From Bacteroidales bacterium (GTDB lineage: Bacteria > Bacteroidota > Bacteroidia > Bacteroidales > F082): a stretch of 64,000 bases of DNA. Made by a program: the position numbers and the translations under genes. The notes beneath the pieces are model-generated. The model was not told the origin of the DNA, did not search any database, and saw nothing but the letters and a program-made list of their open reading frames with translations. Location: positions 62,001 through 126,000 of the forward strand of contig JASBYY010000002.1 in NCBI GenBank assembly GCA_029983675.1, written 5' to 3'. Shown here piece by piece: positions 27,536 through 37,640 of this stretch (position 1 is the stretch's first letter; the number at the start of each line of letters is the position of its first letter).

Positions 27536-27543
27536 CAAAGATA
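27536..27543 (-). promoter_or_regulatory. Promoter -7 element for greA-hit
   Basis: TATCTTTG on the minus strand, exact TAnnTTTG match, 75 bases upstream of the greA start and upstream of the leader hairpin. Confidence 0.5.
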
Positions 27544-27575
27544 ACAAATTTTTCCTTGCAGTTGCAGCAGAATGC

Positions 27576-28646
27576 TTAGAAAATTAATCGTGCGCCTACG
27601 CTATGCGTGCCTTTGAAAGTGTAAGTGTCTCTGAAAGCATAGTCAACAGCGAACTTAGCGGCATTTTCATCCTTCGACAGCGGCACTTGCACCGACATAC
27701 CGGCGCTCAGACCTCTGTTCAGATTGATGCACTTGTCGTCGAGAATGCCCGAGAAGATGCCATTTTCATAGGTATAACCGGCACGCAGCACCAGCATTTC
27801 TTTCCATGCGAACTCAGCGCCCAGCGTGTACTGGTCCTTAGAGAAAGCATTGGAGCAGAAGTTACCGGCAAGGGTGAGGCGTGTCATCGAGGCCATGTGG
27901 AAATCGTAAGCGGCAGCGATGCTCAACTGTGTGGGCAGCTCAAACTGTTGCGTACGCTGGTCGATGGTAAACTGCGCCTTGTCTCCGTACATGAAAAACG
28001 ACTTGAAGGAAATACCGTCACCGCCAAATCTCATTGGAGTACCGATGTTTTTCAATGTAATACCGAAATGCACATTCTCAGTAGCACCAGTAACATACTG
28101 AATACCTGCATCGATAGCCACACCTGTTGCACTCATATCGGCAATAGATTCGCTGATGATCTTCAAGTTGAAACCACCACTGATGCTGTTCGAGAAAGTC
28201 TTGGCATAGCAGAGGTTGATATTCATCAACGTAGGCTCGTATGTCTGTGTTCCAGGATCAGGAGCATCGACGGTGGTCAACGGCACCTTACCGAGATTGA
28301 ATGACACGAAGGAAAGTCCCATCACGCCGGATTCTCCAACACGTGCAAGCAGACCAGCGGAAGACAGCCTGATGTTCGATCCATGCAGCCAGTCGGTATG
28401 GGTGAAATTCAACTCGAAACTGCGGGCGGTTGAAATTCCAGCCACATTGCCCCAGATAGCGTCAACGCCTTTGACAAAAGACATACCGGCATTGCCCCAG
28501 CCTGCGGAAGCAGCCCAAGGATTGATCAGCAATTCAGCCGCGCCAGCTTGGCCTGAACGGTCTTCATTTCCTGCAAATGCTTTGGGAGCGCAGCAACCCA
28601 GAAGGATTACCAAGCTCATTACTAGATATCTAAATGATTTCTTCAT
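27576..28646 (-). CDS. PorV/PorQ-family outer-membrane protein
   Basis: A 356-residue exported beta-barrel protein of the PorV/PorQ (FadL-like) family used by T9SS; PorV binds cargo released from the translocon and delivers it to the attachment machinery. Seen: signal peptide; QAGAAELLINPWAASAGWGNAG, matching the family's conserved 'A..L.I.p.aR..gMG.ag' start; AIWGNVAGIS; and a C-terminal beta signal ending SVGARLIF. It is the third gene of a minus-strand trio with a TonB receptor and a giant T9SS cargo, 39 bases after the cargo gene, so it may be the dedicated shuttle or anchor for that cargo. Confidence 0.8.
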   Translation of the reverse strand: MKKSFRYLVMSLVILLGCCAPKAFAGNEDRSGQAGAAELLINPWAASAGWGNAGMSFVKGVDAIWGNVAGISTARSFELNFTHTDWLHGSNIRLSSAGLLARVGESGVMGLSFVSFNLGKVPLTTVDAPDPGTQTYEPTLMNINLCYAKTFSNSISGGFNLKIISESIADMSATGVAIDAGIQYVTGATENVHFGITLKNIGTPMRFGGDGISFKSFFMYGDKAQFTIDQRTQQFELPTQLSIAAAYDFHMASMTRLTLAGNFCSNAFSKDQYTLGAEFAWKEMLVLRAGYTYENGIFSGILDDKCINLNRGLSAGMSVQVPLSKDENAAKFAVDYAFRDTYTFKGTHSVGARLIF

Positions 28647-28685
28647 GATTCGTCAGATTTTAAATGGTTAGCAATTACATTAAAT

Positions 28686-31600
28686 TTAGAAGGTATTCAA
28701 GTCAACTTTACGCATAGCGCCGAAGAACTTGACGACCCGCTCACCACCACTTGTGTTGTCCTTCACGTGGATGAGATAGAATCCACTGGCGACAGGAGTG
28801 TTAGCAAAGTTGGTGAGATCCCATTCGATAGAAGGATCGTTGTTGTCTTTCTTGAACTGACGGATTTTCGTGCCGTTGATCGAGTAGATGGTAACAACGC
28901 AATTGACAGGCAGGTTGGTAATCTTCACCCTGTTGGTAAGGGCGGTGCCTTCATAATGTTGCGCGTAGGCATAGTAAGGATTAGGAACGATAGTGATTAA
29001 ATCAAGATCGTTTTCAGTCTTCTGAGGATCATTCAAAATCGGATTCAAGCCTTGAATCGAGAACCGGTATTCAGGATTCAAATTATTAATGTTCAACTCT
29101 GAATAAACAGAATCCAAGGCAACTCTCTCGTAATAGCCTCTTGAGTAGGGCTTGGAAACACGAATTCTGATACGTGCATCGTTGTTGGCAGGAAGCCATT
29201 GATGACCTTCAACAGCCATCGGCATACCGATCCACTGGCACTGTCTATACAAGATGATGTTCAGACCGTTAGCAAGTCCTGCGGATGTACTCTGGATAAA
29301 GTTCATGGCATTGAACAAGTACTTGCCACCGTCATAGGCCGGACAATCGAAGTCCTTGTAAGGTGAACCTCCCGGAATATGAATACTCGGATCCGGATTG
29401 GAATTAGGTCTATCCATTCCCATGATGTAAACATAATGTTTTCCTCCGAAAACAGGATCCTTTGCAGGCATACTGTACACAACGGGATCCATTAACTGCA
29501 TAGTCGCTCCGCCATCAACAGTAGTTTTGCGCAACGCAGGAGGATTGAACATCATGTCGCGGCCATTCAAGTCGGCAAGATAAGAGTCTTCCGAGAAGAA
29601 CAGGTTCAGACGTGCTCCGGATTCCACATCAATCACATAACCCGGGAACCAGCTCATACCTTGAGCAGCAATGTAGTTGGCTGCGTTCGGGTCGTTGCTG
29701 CCTTCGGCGGGGGCATTCTGCCAATCGCCTGTGTAAGGATTGCCTTCCTTATCGACAGACGGAGCCTTACGCAAGTTGAAACGGCTTGCACCACCTTGTG
29801 CAAGGGCCTTGTCGCCACACATCTCGACAACAGGACAACGTGTCCATTTGCTCTTATCGGCAGTCAGCACGATATCCACACTTCCATTTCTCTGGAAATA
29901 GTACTCCGCCCCGCTCAAACTACCGGGATACACCGGCGAAGGATTCTCGCTAATTGTTTTTGCACCCACACTACCCAACACGTAGGGCGCCCATGTTCCA
30001 AAAGCTATCTTTTCGTAATTCTGATCCGGGTCATAAGGTCTTGAACCAGATGCTCCGGCACCACTAAGCACATAAAAGTCGTTATTGCTCTGCGTATTCT
30101 GGTCGCCAAAAGTACCGGAACGAATCCAGTTGAGAGCTTCACCTGGTAAATCCACGTCACGGATACCATCGAGCCACTTATCGGTACTGTCTTGAAACTG
30201 CAAGGAGGAAGATATCATTCCATTGTCAGGAGAAATAACCTGATAGTAAGTTTTTAGCGTATCAGCACCCGCTCCATGGTTGTTATAAGACTTACCAACT
30301 TTCTGAGGTCCGTTGAAGTAAGGTTGGTTGATACAGACAGATATACCGAGGTCGATAAACATCTTTTCATCGGCATAAGCTGTTGTGGTATCCGAAGCAT
30401 ACACTTCACCGGTGTTGAGATTGGTTAAATACCAATTGTTGACAAGTTTAGTGATGGTATCGCCATAAACGGACAAATTACCGGTCACTTTCTCCATAAG
30501 TTGCTTTTTCGGATCGCCAAATTTCAGACTATAGTCAGCAGTCTTGACATTCAATGGGTCGATAACCTTTACATTGACAGGACCGAATCCGCGTTTATAA
30601 GTCGGATGGTAGGCAATAGGATAGTTCGGGCTACCAAAGACATTGACAGAATCAGCGATGGGACGTCTCAAAATCTCAGCGACGGTAGAGTCGGAAAGCT
30701 CAAGTTCGTTGCCGCCATTACCGACACCAACGATACGGGTGATGCTCGGACGGTCACCATAAACCGACTGCATTACTGTTCCATTCACAATCTTATGGGG
30801 CACTGCAGAATATATCTTGATGTTCTTACGACCTTCCAGATAGGGTTTCTTTTGACCTTCGAGACCATGGGGAACTCCGGGTTCTTGTGAATAATCCATG
30901 AAGTTATTATAGGCGTAAGCAACAGCCATATAATAATAGGTTCTATGGTTCACAAGCGTATTGTTATCGCCAGAGGCAAAGAGGTCTCTGTTCAGCACAA
31001 AGCTATGTTTGATGCCGCCATTACCACCTTCCACCATGAGATGCGGCACATTGGCTCCGATATAGTCGTCATAAACATAGTTGATCATACGTGTGACATT
31101 ATTCTGGATATCGCATTGGAACACCAAACGTGCCTTATCGGTGTCGAACAATTCGTCAGCGGCGACTTCGGCATTTGCAAGCTGATACACCTTGTAGCCT
31201 TCAAAACGATAGTAGCGGTCTGCAAGAGCTGCAGTGTCGCCAGGAAGATACATAGGAATTTCAGGATCCAATTCAACATAACCTTCTTTGAAGTTGTTGG
31301 AAAGTGCCGAGTTGGAAAGATAGATGATGACTTGCTGGTCAAGCTCGCGGATGGTCAAGTCCGGTGCGCTGGGACCGTCAATCACTTTGAAGCAGTTGTC
31401 GAACAAGGCCTGGCACTTATCGTCCACCACGCGCAACAGTTCAACAGAAGCCCAAGGACCACCAGATGTGGCGCGCGCCCACGGCACACCGAAAGTGATA
31501 TAGTTGACAGCACCCGGTTTCAGGGTGAAAGGTCCGGCAGACTGCATGAAACGTCTGTCGTAAGGTGCATTCTGGCACTGTTCTTCCGTCCAATATTTTC

Positions 31601-33182
31601 CATTCTGAGTATATCCGCCATTAGGAACAACACCACCGGTTCCCCAGTTCCACGGGTCACTATCTCCGGGGAACATAAAGTCGCAAGCGGGACCTTCCAC
31701 ATTAGGGCCAGTGTAGGCATTGCCACCGTATTGCATTCTGTTTCCATTTCTCCAAATACCGCGAAGCATGTTGTAATATTCAACAGCGGTCTTAGGGTCG
31801 CCATTAGGAGTATTGTCATTATTATGATACAAGAAACGACGCATACCGAAACGTTCATCGTCAACGATACCATTGCCGAAGTTTACACCATTGATGCTTT
31901 CATCAACAATTTGTTGGGGATTGGTAGGCTCCATGGTAACGATGGTATCACCTGTGGCAGGATCGATCTCGTAATGGGGGACATAAGTGTAGGTGTATTT
32001 GGGATTATCCAATCCATCGGCATCCATATAGGGTCCCTGGAAGAAGTCGATACCAATCGCAGGAGGCTGGGAACCGTAGGTTTCGGGCTGTCCGCTACCG
32101 TCGGTTGAAGCTCCGTTATAGCCGTATCCCAAACCACGTCTTACGTCACAACCTACATAGTCGTCAAAAGCATAACCCAGGTCCACGTCGGTCCAAGGCG
32201 AGAAATAAGTACCCGTCAATTCGTAAGTAGAACGGTTGATGATTTCATAGCTATAGAACGACATGTTGTTGATTTCGTCATTCGTGGAGAAACCGAAAGC
32301 TTGTGCCCTGATTTCCATACCGATGGCTTCGCCTTTGGATTCGGTGTGGGAGTTTCCTTTATCGTTGAAAATCCACCACAAGGTCTGGTCGCCTTTCAGC
32401 ACCTGGTCGGCAAGGATAGTACCATAAACCGTTCCCATTCTTTGTTCTTCCATGGTCGGAATCTTAGTATGGCACAGTTCGTTATCGATGTCATAATAAG
32501 GATAGTCACCTTTTTCAGGTTCATAATAACCATTATTGTTTCTGTCGTAGAAAGGAGCGCCATAATGGCTCACGCCACTTTGTGTGCCTTCCACTTCATC
32601 GGGATGGGCAGGCCATTCCTTAATGATTTTCGGCATGGTGTAACCCTCTTTCAATTTCATTTCTCCGTTGGGTTGCGCTTCGAGATTGCTCAAAAACTCA
32701 TCTACTTCGGCACGGTTGATTTTAAAAATCTTATCCCAAGCGGCGCAGGTGGATGGGTCAATAGCAGCACTACCATCAATGGTCAGAGGACCGGTCCAGA
32801 AGTCATTACCGCCTTTAAAGTCAGCACCTTGGCGGAACCGCACTGCGGCGCACTTTAACTGGTGGTTAACGTCCATACCGGCAATCCATAGCGAACCGGC
32901 AAACAGCGAGGTGGCTGATCCATTGGCAGGGATAAAGTATTTCGATCCTGTTCCGCCGGGCAAGTCCCACCACATGTCACCTCCCGCATTGACACGGGTT
33001 CTGACATTGTTGATGTTCAGCCATTCGAAAGTGGACGAAGGCGCACATCCGGCAGTGGTTTGCCTGATAGAATTGTTCGATCTGTTGCCGCCATCTTTCA
33101 TTTTCATGGCCTCGGCTTTTCCCTGGGAAGCGACACCTACGGTAAGTAGCGCCGCCAACATTAATTGAACTATATTCTTCAT
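28686..33182 (-). CDS. Giant T9SS cargo protein (type A sorting domain)
   Basis: A 1498-residue exported protein. The N-terminus has a signal peptide (NIVQLMLAALLTVGVASQGKA). The body is rich in Asn, Gly, Tyr, Asp and Pro, typical of secreted surface proteins, with GDSDPWNWGTGG and repeated Tyr-rich strands, but no catalytic family is recognised. The final 90 residues form a T9SS sorting domain: VPNPYYAYAQHYEG, CVVTIYSINGTKIRQF, ASGFYLIHVKD, then a basic end (RKVDLNTF). It lies between a TonB-dependent receptor gene and a PorV-like gene, an arrangement found repeatedly in Bacteroidota. Function unknown; adhesin or surface-layer role possible. Confidence 0.8.
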   Translation of the reverse strand: MKNIVQLMLAALLTVGVASQGKAEAMKMKDGGNRSNNSIRQTTAGCAPSSTFEWLNINNVRTRVNAGGDMWWDLPGGTGSKYFIPANGSATSLFAGSLWIAGMDVNHQLKCAAVRFRQGADFKGGNDFWTGPLTIDGSAAIDPSTCAAWDKIFKINRAEVDEFLSNLEAQPNGEMKLKEGYTMPKIIKEWPAHPDEVEGTQSGVSHYGAPFYDRNNNGYYEPEKGDYPYYDIDNELCHTKIPTMEEQRMGTVYGTILADQVLKGDQTLWWIFNDKGNSHTESKGEAIGMEIRAQAFGFSTNDEINNMSFYSYEIINRSTYELTGTYFSPWTDVDLGYAFDDYVGCDVRRGLGYGYNGASTDGSGQPETYGSQPPAIGIDFFQGPYMDADGLDNPKYTYTYVPHYEIDPATGDTIVTMEPTNPQQIVDESINGVNFGNGIVDDERFGMRRFLYHNNDNTPNGDPKTAVEYYNMLRGIWRNGNRMQYGGNAYTGPNVEGPACDFMFPGDSDPWNWGTGGVVPNGGYTQNGKYWTEEQCQNAPYDRRFMQSAGPFTLKPGAVNYITFGVPWARATSGGPWASVELLRVVDDKCQALFDNCFKVIDGPSAPDLTIRELDQQVIIYLSNSALSNNFKEGYVELDPEIPMYLPGDTAALADRYYRFEGYKVYQLANAEVAADELFDTDKARLVFQCDIQNNVTRMINYVYDDYIGANVPHLMVEGGNGGIKHSFVLNRDLFASGDNNTLVNHRTYYYMAVAYAYNNFMDYSQEPGVPHGLEGQKKPYLEGRKNIKIYSAVPHKIVNGTVMQSVYGDRPSITRIVGVGNGGNELELSDSTVAEILRRPIADSVNVFGSPNYPIAYHPTYKRGFGPVNVKVIDPLNVKTADYSLKFGDPKKQLMEKVTGNLSVYGDTITKLVNNWYLTNLNTGEVYASDTTTAYADEKMFIDLGISVCINQPYFNGPQKVGKSYNNHGAGADTLKTYYQVISPDNGMISSSLQFQDSTDKWLDGIRDVDLPGEALNWIRSGTFGDQNTQSNNDFYVLSGAGASGSRPYDPDQNYEKIAFGTWAPYVLGSVGAKTISENPSPVYPGSLSGAEYYFQRNGSVDIVLTADKSKWTRCPVVEMCGDKALAQGGASRFNLRKAPSVDKEGNPYTGDWQNAPAEGSNDPNAANYIAAQGMSWFPGYVIDVESGARLNLFFSEDSYLADLNGRDMMFNPPALRKTTVDGGATMQLMDPVVYSMPAKDPVFGGKHYVYIMGMDRPNSNPDPSIHIPGGSPYKDFDCPAYDGGKYLFNAMNFIQSTSAGLANGLNIILYRQCQWIGMPMAVEGHQWLPANNDARIRIRVSKPYSRGYYERVALDSVYSELNINNLNPEYRFSIQGLNPILNDPQKTENDLDLITIVPNPYYAYAQHYEGTALTNRVKITNLPVNCVVTIYSINGTKIRQFKKDNNDPSIEWDLTNFANTPVASGFYLIHVKDNTSGGERVVKFFGAMRKVDLNTF

Positions 33183-33219
33183 ATCATGTGTGTTTTTCTA
33201 TTATCACTATTCTTTTGCA

Positions 33220-36200
33220 TTAGAAATTCAAGCTGCATCCCAATCTGATCTGGCGAGGTGTCGAGTAATGGCTGCCTCTGTTCACATACAACTGATACAT
33301 CTGTGTAAATGCAACAGGATCGAGTTGTGACTGGATCTGACGATTCCATTCGGGAGCCGTGAGATAACCGTCATCATTAGGATTGCCTGTGGCAGGATAC
33401 ACGCTGAGGATGTTCTTCGAATTCAGCAGATTAAGAACTTGCAGATAAACATTGACAAAAGCTGTACGGCCTTCTTTTCCTTCTTTTTTACCCACGGTAA
33501 AGTCGAAGTCCCTGTCCACACGCAAATTCAAGCGGAACGAGGTCGGCATTCTTGAACCGTTATAGGTACCTTTCAAGAGGTTGTTTGACGAATAGGGAGA
33601 GTTGATGTTACGGGAGGCGGTGTAAGGAGCACCTGAACCACCGTCCAATGTCAGAGCGAATCCTGTATTGGCAAACCACTGGATAGGAGCCTTGTTTTCG
33701 CGCTGCGTGGTGGGTCCGTTGTATTTCTTACCGGAGCCATAACGGTAGTCAACAGTCAAGTTGAAGGAGTGACGACGGTCTTCCGAAGTCGGGAAAGTGG
33801 ATCTCAGGTTCGGCACGTGGGCAGCAATCAAAGCGGCTGCAGTAGTGGTGGAGGAACCGGTCATGTCGGCAAACTGCAAAGTATAGCTGGCACGCACACG
33901 CACATTCTTCGTTCTGCGAAGGTCATACTCGGTGGTAAGACCTTTAACGGTACCAAAGTCGAGGTTCTCGAATGAGTTGTAGGACTTGGGATAGGCACCC
34001 TCGTAGCGGTACATCTGAATCATGTTACGCATTTCACGATAGTAGGCCGAAATCGTCAGTGAAGAAGTGTTGGTTATTTTCTGGGTGAAGCCCAACTCAT
34101 AGTCGATGGTTTGCTGCGGTTTCAATGCCGGGTTGTTAATGACATCGCGATTTTCGCTGAAGTAATAATAAATCAACGGGTTCATATAGAGGTTCGAGGG
34201 GCGCTGTGTCAGCACGTCATAGTGCGCAAAGAACAAGGCCTCGTCGGAAATCGGGAATGAGAACGAAATACGCGGCATGAAGCTCCACTGAGGCGTGTAG
34301 TCCTCGAAAGAATTCATGTCAACACGCTGCTGTTTCGGATTCTTCAGCCAAGGGGAGATACCGGAACCCATGTCCAAGACGTTCGGGTCGGAAATCTGTG
34401 CGCCGCTGGCATTGTACCAGACGTTACCCTTACGATAACCCACAACAGCATTGACATCGTCGATTTTATTCACGTAAACGGCGTAGTCGTTTCCAATATT
34501 GGCAGGGACGTGGATTGTTTCTTCGGGAAGCACAATGGTTCTATCGTTACCCGAACCCGTAACCACATCACCAACCAAGTTGTGGTCGAACAAGATGAAC
34601 GGGTCCTTCGGAATGCTCTGGTTGGCATCGAAGCGGTCGGCACGAACACCTATATTAAATATAAGGTCACGGAAGGCGAACTTATCCTGGATGTATCCGG
34701 CGACATAAATCGGGCGCCAAGCACCGATCGGACGGGTGTGATTGCCATTGGCATCCACTTCGTTGAAGAAATCGTCAAGTGTCGGGCGATCGCCAAACAA
34801 AGAGTGTTTCTTGCCATCATAATCAAAGCCGTTGTAAAAGACACTGTATCTGCCGTCGCGGGTCAGTTCGTCAGGAGCAAACATGCTCAGATTGAGACCT
34901 CCGTTCACAACACCCTTGTGCATAACACCAAGAGAATCGTAATAATAGATGGAGTTGTCGTTGAAATCATACGAGTCAATCATGATGTACTCCAAGCCGT
35001 TCTTTCTCAATCCCATGGCTTCACGCAAGCTGGCATCAAACTGGAACTGCGATTTACCATCATACAACCTGTTGTACATGATAGTATCCACATAGCCGTC
35101 ATAGCCGACCGCATAGGGGTGGTCCGTATCCAGCTGTTCAATATGTGCATTGGCCAAGTCGCGCATCAAGGTCCAGTAGTCAGTGTCGTAAGACATGTAG
35201 CTCCTGCTTCTCTGTTCATATTGGAGACCTAATTTCACTTCATGGCTGGCATCGCCCTGACCCAAGGTCAACGCCATGTTGAAGTTCAAGGCAATCTGAT
35301 CAGATACAGACTTGTCATATCCGGTTTGAATGGTTCCGGGAACCGCGTATAAACCATAGATGGAGTTGGGCGAGTCACCATTCACCAAAGCACCGCCAAG
35401 TTGCCAGTTGGTGAAGTTGTCATAGTAACCGGCAGCTCCGTATCCTTTGTAAAGACCCATATAATTCTCATTGTAACGGGCCAAAAGCGGATTGAATTCC
35501 GAAGCCGTATATTCAATCAAGGTGTCAAAATCCCAGTTGTTCAGCACTTTGACGTTCTCAAACTTATGATATTGACCATTATAAAACACGGAGTCAACAC
35601 TTCCCATTTGGAATGTAGGCGTTTTATAGGTGATAAACTTACCCAGATGTCCATATTGGAACACTTTATCCCAAAGATCCGGGTCACCGCTTTCCGATTG
35701 GAAGTGCGAATAGTCGCCCTGAATGGTATAGTAGAAGTTTCTTACCAAAGAAGCACTTTCTGCATCTGCCCGGAAACGGTGTGTGAAACGGAAGAATCCG
35801 CGATAGGTAAGCTGATGATAGAAATAGTTCTTAGCAGAGTTGAAGAACATGTTACCACGGCTAAAGTCATTACCTCTCGTGTCGTACATAGAACCACCGA
35901 TGGTCAGATTCAAATTGGCTTTTTGATCCAGACGAATATTAATATTACCCGACAAACTGAAGTTCTGGTTCATCGTATTGGTGGATTTCCTTGAGTAAAC
36001 CAGATCGTCCTTGCGGGTAAATGATGCGTTCTGATAAGTTCCATTTCCAATACCAGAAAGACGCAACGGGGTCTGTTCGATAAACTTCTGCCATTCTTCA
36101 CTCGCTGTGTAATAGCCCGTTGACGAGATGGAACCCACCTTATTTCTGTTGTAGTCACCGGCGATAAAGAAACCGAGCAAAGAGCTGTTTTTGTCTTCTC

Positions 36201-36978
36201 CTCTACCCTTGATGAGTGGTCCCTGCAAGCTGAAGCCTACGCGCTGGTGGCCGTAGCCGTCAACGGAATGCTCATACTCAATGCCACCGCCAAACGTACG
36301 GCTGGGACCTTTGGTGGTCATGTTGATGATACCGCCCATGGCGTCACCATACATAGCCGGGGTACCGCCAAGGATCACGTCCACCTGGTCGATAGCGCCC
36401 TGAGGCACGCTGTTACTACCAATGACACGGACACCGTCGATGTAATACACAGCACCTTCACGTGAACCACGGATACTACCCACTTCACCGTCTTTGGAGA
36501 ACACGCCGCCCACACTGGAAGCGACACCTTCAGCAGAACGATTGGGCAACTTCGAGATTTCTTCGGCAGTGATGGTCTGACCGGACGTGGTATTGTCCTT
36601 TGAAATCAAAGGCACCGAATACTCAATGATCGTGACTTCATCGATGCTGTAGGCCATGCTCTTCATCTCGATGGGGTATTCGGTGATACGGTTGGCCGGG
36701 ATGATGATGTTGGTTACCTTGAAGTCATGGTAGCCGACTGCTGTGGCTTTCAAATCATAAGTCCCGGGAGGGATTGGGTTGATGTCGTAGTTTCCGTCGA
36801 AATCGGAACTGGCACCACCCACTTGCGTTCCGCCCTTGTCAAGGACAATGTTCACGAACGGTAACGGTTCCTTGGTGTCAGGGTCGATCACCTTTCCTTT
36901 CAGTCTTCCTTGCTGAGCGAAGGCTAACGTGAAGGAAGCCAGCAAGATAGCAAGGGTCATTAGTAAATTTCTAAACAT
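33220..36978 (-). CDS. TonB-dependent receptor with carboxypeptidase-regulatory-like domain
   Basis: A 1252-residue outer-membrane receptor. Order: signal peptide; carboxypeptidase-regulatory-like domain (GRLKGKVIDPDTKEPLPFVNIV, residues 24-105); TonB box-like IDEVTIIEYSVPL; plug domain (GVFSKDGEVGSIRGSREGAVYYIDGVRV...MGGIINMTTKG); then a 22-stranded barrel, ending in QIRLGCSLNF. It is the first gene of a three-gene unit with the giant cargo and the PorV-like protein; there is no SusD-like partner, so a polysaccharide-utilisation role is not supported. A -7 element lies 50 bases upstream. Confidence 0.88.
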   Translation of the reverse strand: MFRNLLMTLAILLASFTLAFAQQGRLKGKVIDPDTKEPLPFVNIVLDKGGTQVGGASSDFDGNYDINPIPPGTYDLKATAVGYHDFKVTNIIIPANRITEYPIEMKSMAYSIDEVTIIEYSVPLISKDNTTSGQTITAEEISKLPNRSAEGVASSVGGVFSKDGEVGSIRGSREGAVYYIDGVRVIGSNSVPQGAIDQVDVILGGTPAMYGDAMGGIINMTTKGPSRTFGGGIEYEHSVDGYGHQRVGFSLQGPLIKGRGEDKNSSLLGFFIAGDYNRNKVGSISSTGYYTASEEWQKFIEQTPLRLSGIGNGTYQNASFTRKDDLVYSRKSTNTMNQNFSLSGNINIRLDQKANLNLTIGGSMYDTRGNDFSRGNMFFNSAKNYFYHQLTYRGFFRFTHRFRADAESASLVRNFYYTIQGDYSHFQSESGDPDLWDKVFQYGHLGKFITYKTPTFQMGSVDSVFYNGQYHKFENVKVLNNWDFDTLIEYTASEFNPLLARYNENYMGLYKGYGAAGYYDNFTNWQLGGALVNGDSPNSIYGLYAVPGTIQTGYDKSVSDQIALNFNMALTLGQGDASHEVKLGLQYEQRSRSYMSYDTDYWTLMRDLANAHIEQLDTDHPYAVGYDGYVDTIMYNRLYDGKSQFQFDASLREAMGLRKNGLEYIMIDSYDFNDNSIYYYDSLGVMHKGVVNGGLNLSMFAPDELTRDGRYSVFYNGFDYDGKKHSLFGDRPTLDDFFNEVDANGNHTRPIGAWRPIYVAGYIQDKFAFRDLIFNIGVRADRFDANQSIPKDPFILFDHNLVGDVVTGSGNDRTIVLPEETIHVPANIGNDYAVYVNKIDDVNAVVGYRKGNVWYNASGAQISDPNVLDMGSGISPWLKNPKQQRVDMNSFEDYTPQWSFMPRISFSFPISDEALFFAHYDVLTQRPSNLYMNPLIYYYFSENRDVINNPALKPQQTIDYELGFTQKITNTSSLTISAYYREMRNMIQMYRYEGAYPKSYNSFENLDFGTVKGLTTEYDLRRTKNVRVRASYTLQFADMTGSSTTTAAALIAAHVPNLRSTFPTSEDRRHSFNLTVDYRYGSGKKYNGPTTQRENKAPIQWFANTGFALTLDGGSGAPYTASRNINSPYSSNNLLKGTYNGSRMPTSFRLNLRVDRDFDFTVGKKEGKEGRTAFVNVYLQVLNLLNSKNILSVYPATGNPNDDGYLTAPEWNRQIQSQLDPVAFTQMYQLYVNRGSHYSTPRQIRLGCSLNF

Positions 36979-37027
36979 ACCTTGTAATTTTATGTAATAC
37001 TACTACTTTAAGTGCATTAAAAGGCTT

Positions 37028-37035
37028 CAAAATTA
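37028..37035 (-). promoter_or_regulatory. Promoter -7 element for the receptor/cargo/PorV-like operon
   Basis: TAATTTTG on the minus strand, exact TAnnTTTG match, 50 bases upstream of the ATG at 36978. The stretch from here to 37286 is AT-rich and holds no gene that I can see. Confidence 0.45.
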
Positions 37036-37286
37036 CAATCTTCTCTGAAAGTACGCAAATAAAAATCACTTTTTAAGCAATTTTTCCCATAAAAATGATG
37101 TTTTTTTTCTTATCTTACTGATTCCAAACCGCTTATAAAAGCAAAAAAAAATGTCATTTCCCCTACAAAAAATGATTTTTCTGCATGAAAAATGACATGA
37201 AACAACGATAAACATAATATTGATAGGTGAAGTTTGCTGCGGTATCGTTCGACAAAAGTCGGTGTATTCTGCTGAATCTTGCGGCT

Positions 37287-37544
37287 TCAATAGCGCACCC
37301 GCCGATGCTTGTTCAATTTTCGGGCACGCCGGCGGTCTTCCTTGATCATTTTTTTCGTTTTCTTGGCTTGATGCTTGTAATGTGCAGCCTTGGCCTTCTC
37401 ATAGTTCCTAGCCGCGCGACGCTCCGCTTTTTCCATCTGGCGTTCAGCCCTCCTCATGGCACGTTCAGCCTTGCTGGTAGCGCAGGAACCAAGCAGTGCA
37501 ACCATCAATAAAGCGGCAATCATGATACCGATTCTTTTCCTCAT
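37287..37544 (-). CDS. Small, very basic lipoprotein
   Basis: An 85-residue predicted lipoprotein. Signal peptide MRKRIGIMIAALLMVALLGSC (lipobox LGSC) is followed by about 65 residues dominated by Arg, Lys, Ala and Glu, with a heptad-like pattern (RAMRRAERQMEKAERRAARNYEKAKAA) suggesting a charged helix or coiled coil, and a strongly basic tail. No family recognised. The start at 37544 gives the signal peptide and follows a GGAG; the promoter element at 37564 excludes a start much farther upstream. Divergent from the Rieske-like gene. Confidence 0.65.
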   Translation of the reverse strand: MRKRIGIMIAALLMVALLGSCATSKAERAMRRAERQMEKAERRAARNYEKAKAAHYKHQAKKTKKMIKEDRRRARKLNKHRRVRY

Positions 37545-37563
37545 TCTCCTACATATCATACTA

Positions 37564-37571
37564 CAAATGTA
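37564..37571 (-). promoter_or_regulatory. Promoter -7 element for the basic lipoprotein
   Basis: TACATTTG on the minus strand, exact TAnnTTTG match, 19 bases upstream of the ATG at 37544. Confidence 0.5.
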
Positions 37572-37640
37572 ACAAAAATCCAGCCAAACAGATATGATTT
37601 CGATAAAAATGCGTTATTTTGCATGACAACAAATGACAAT

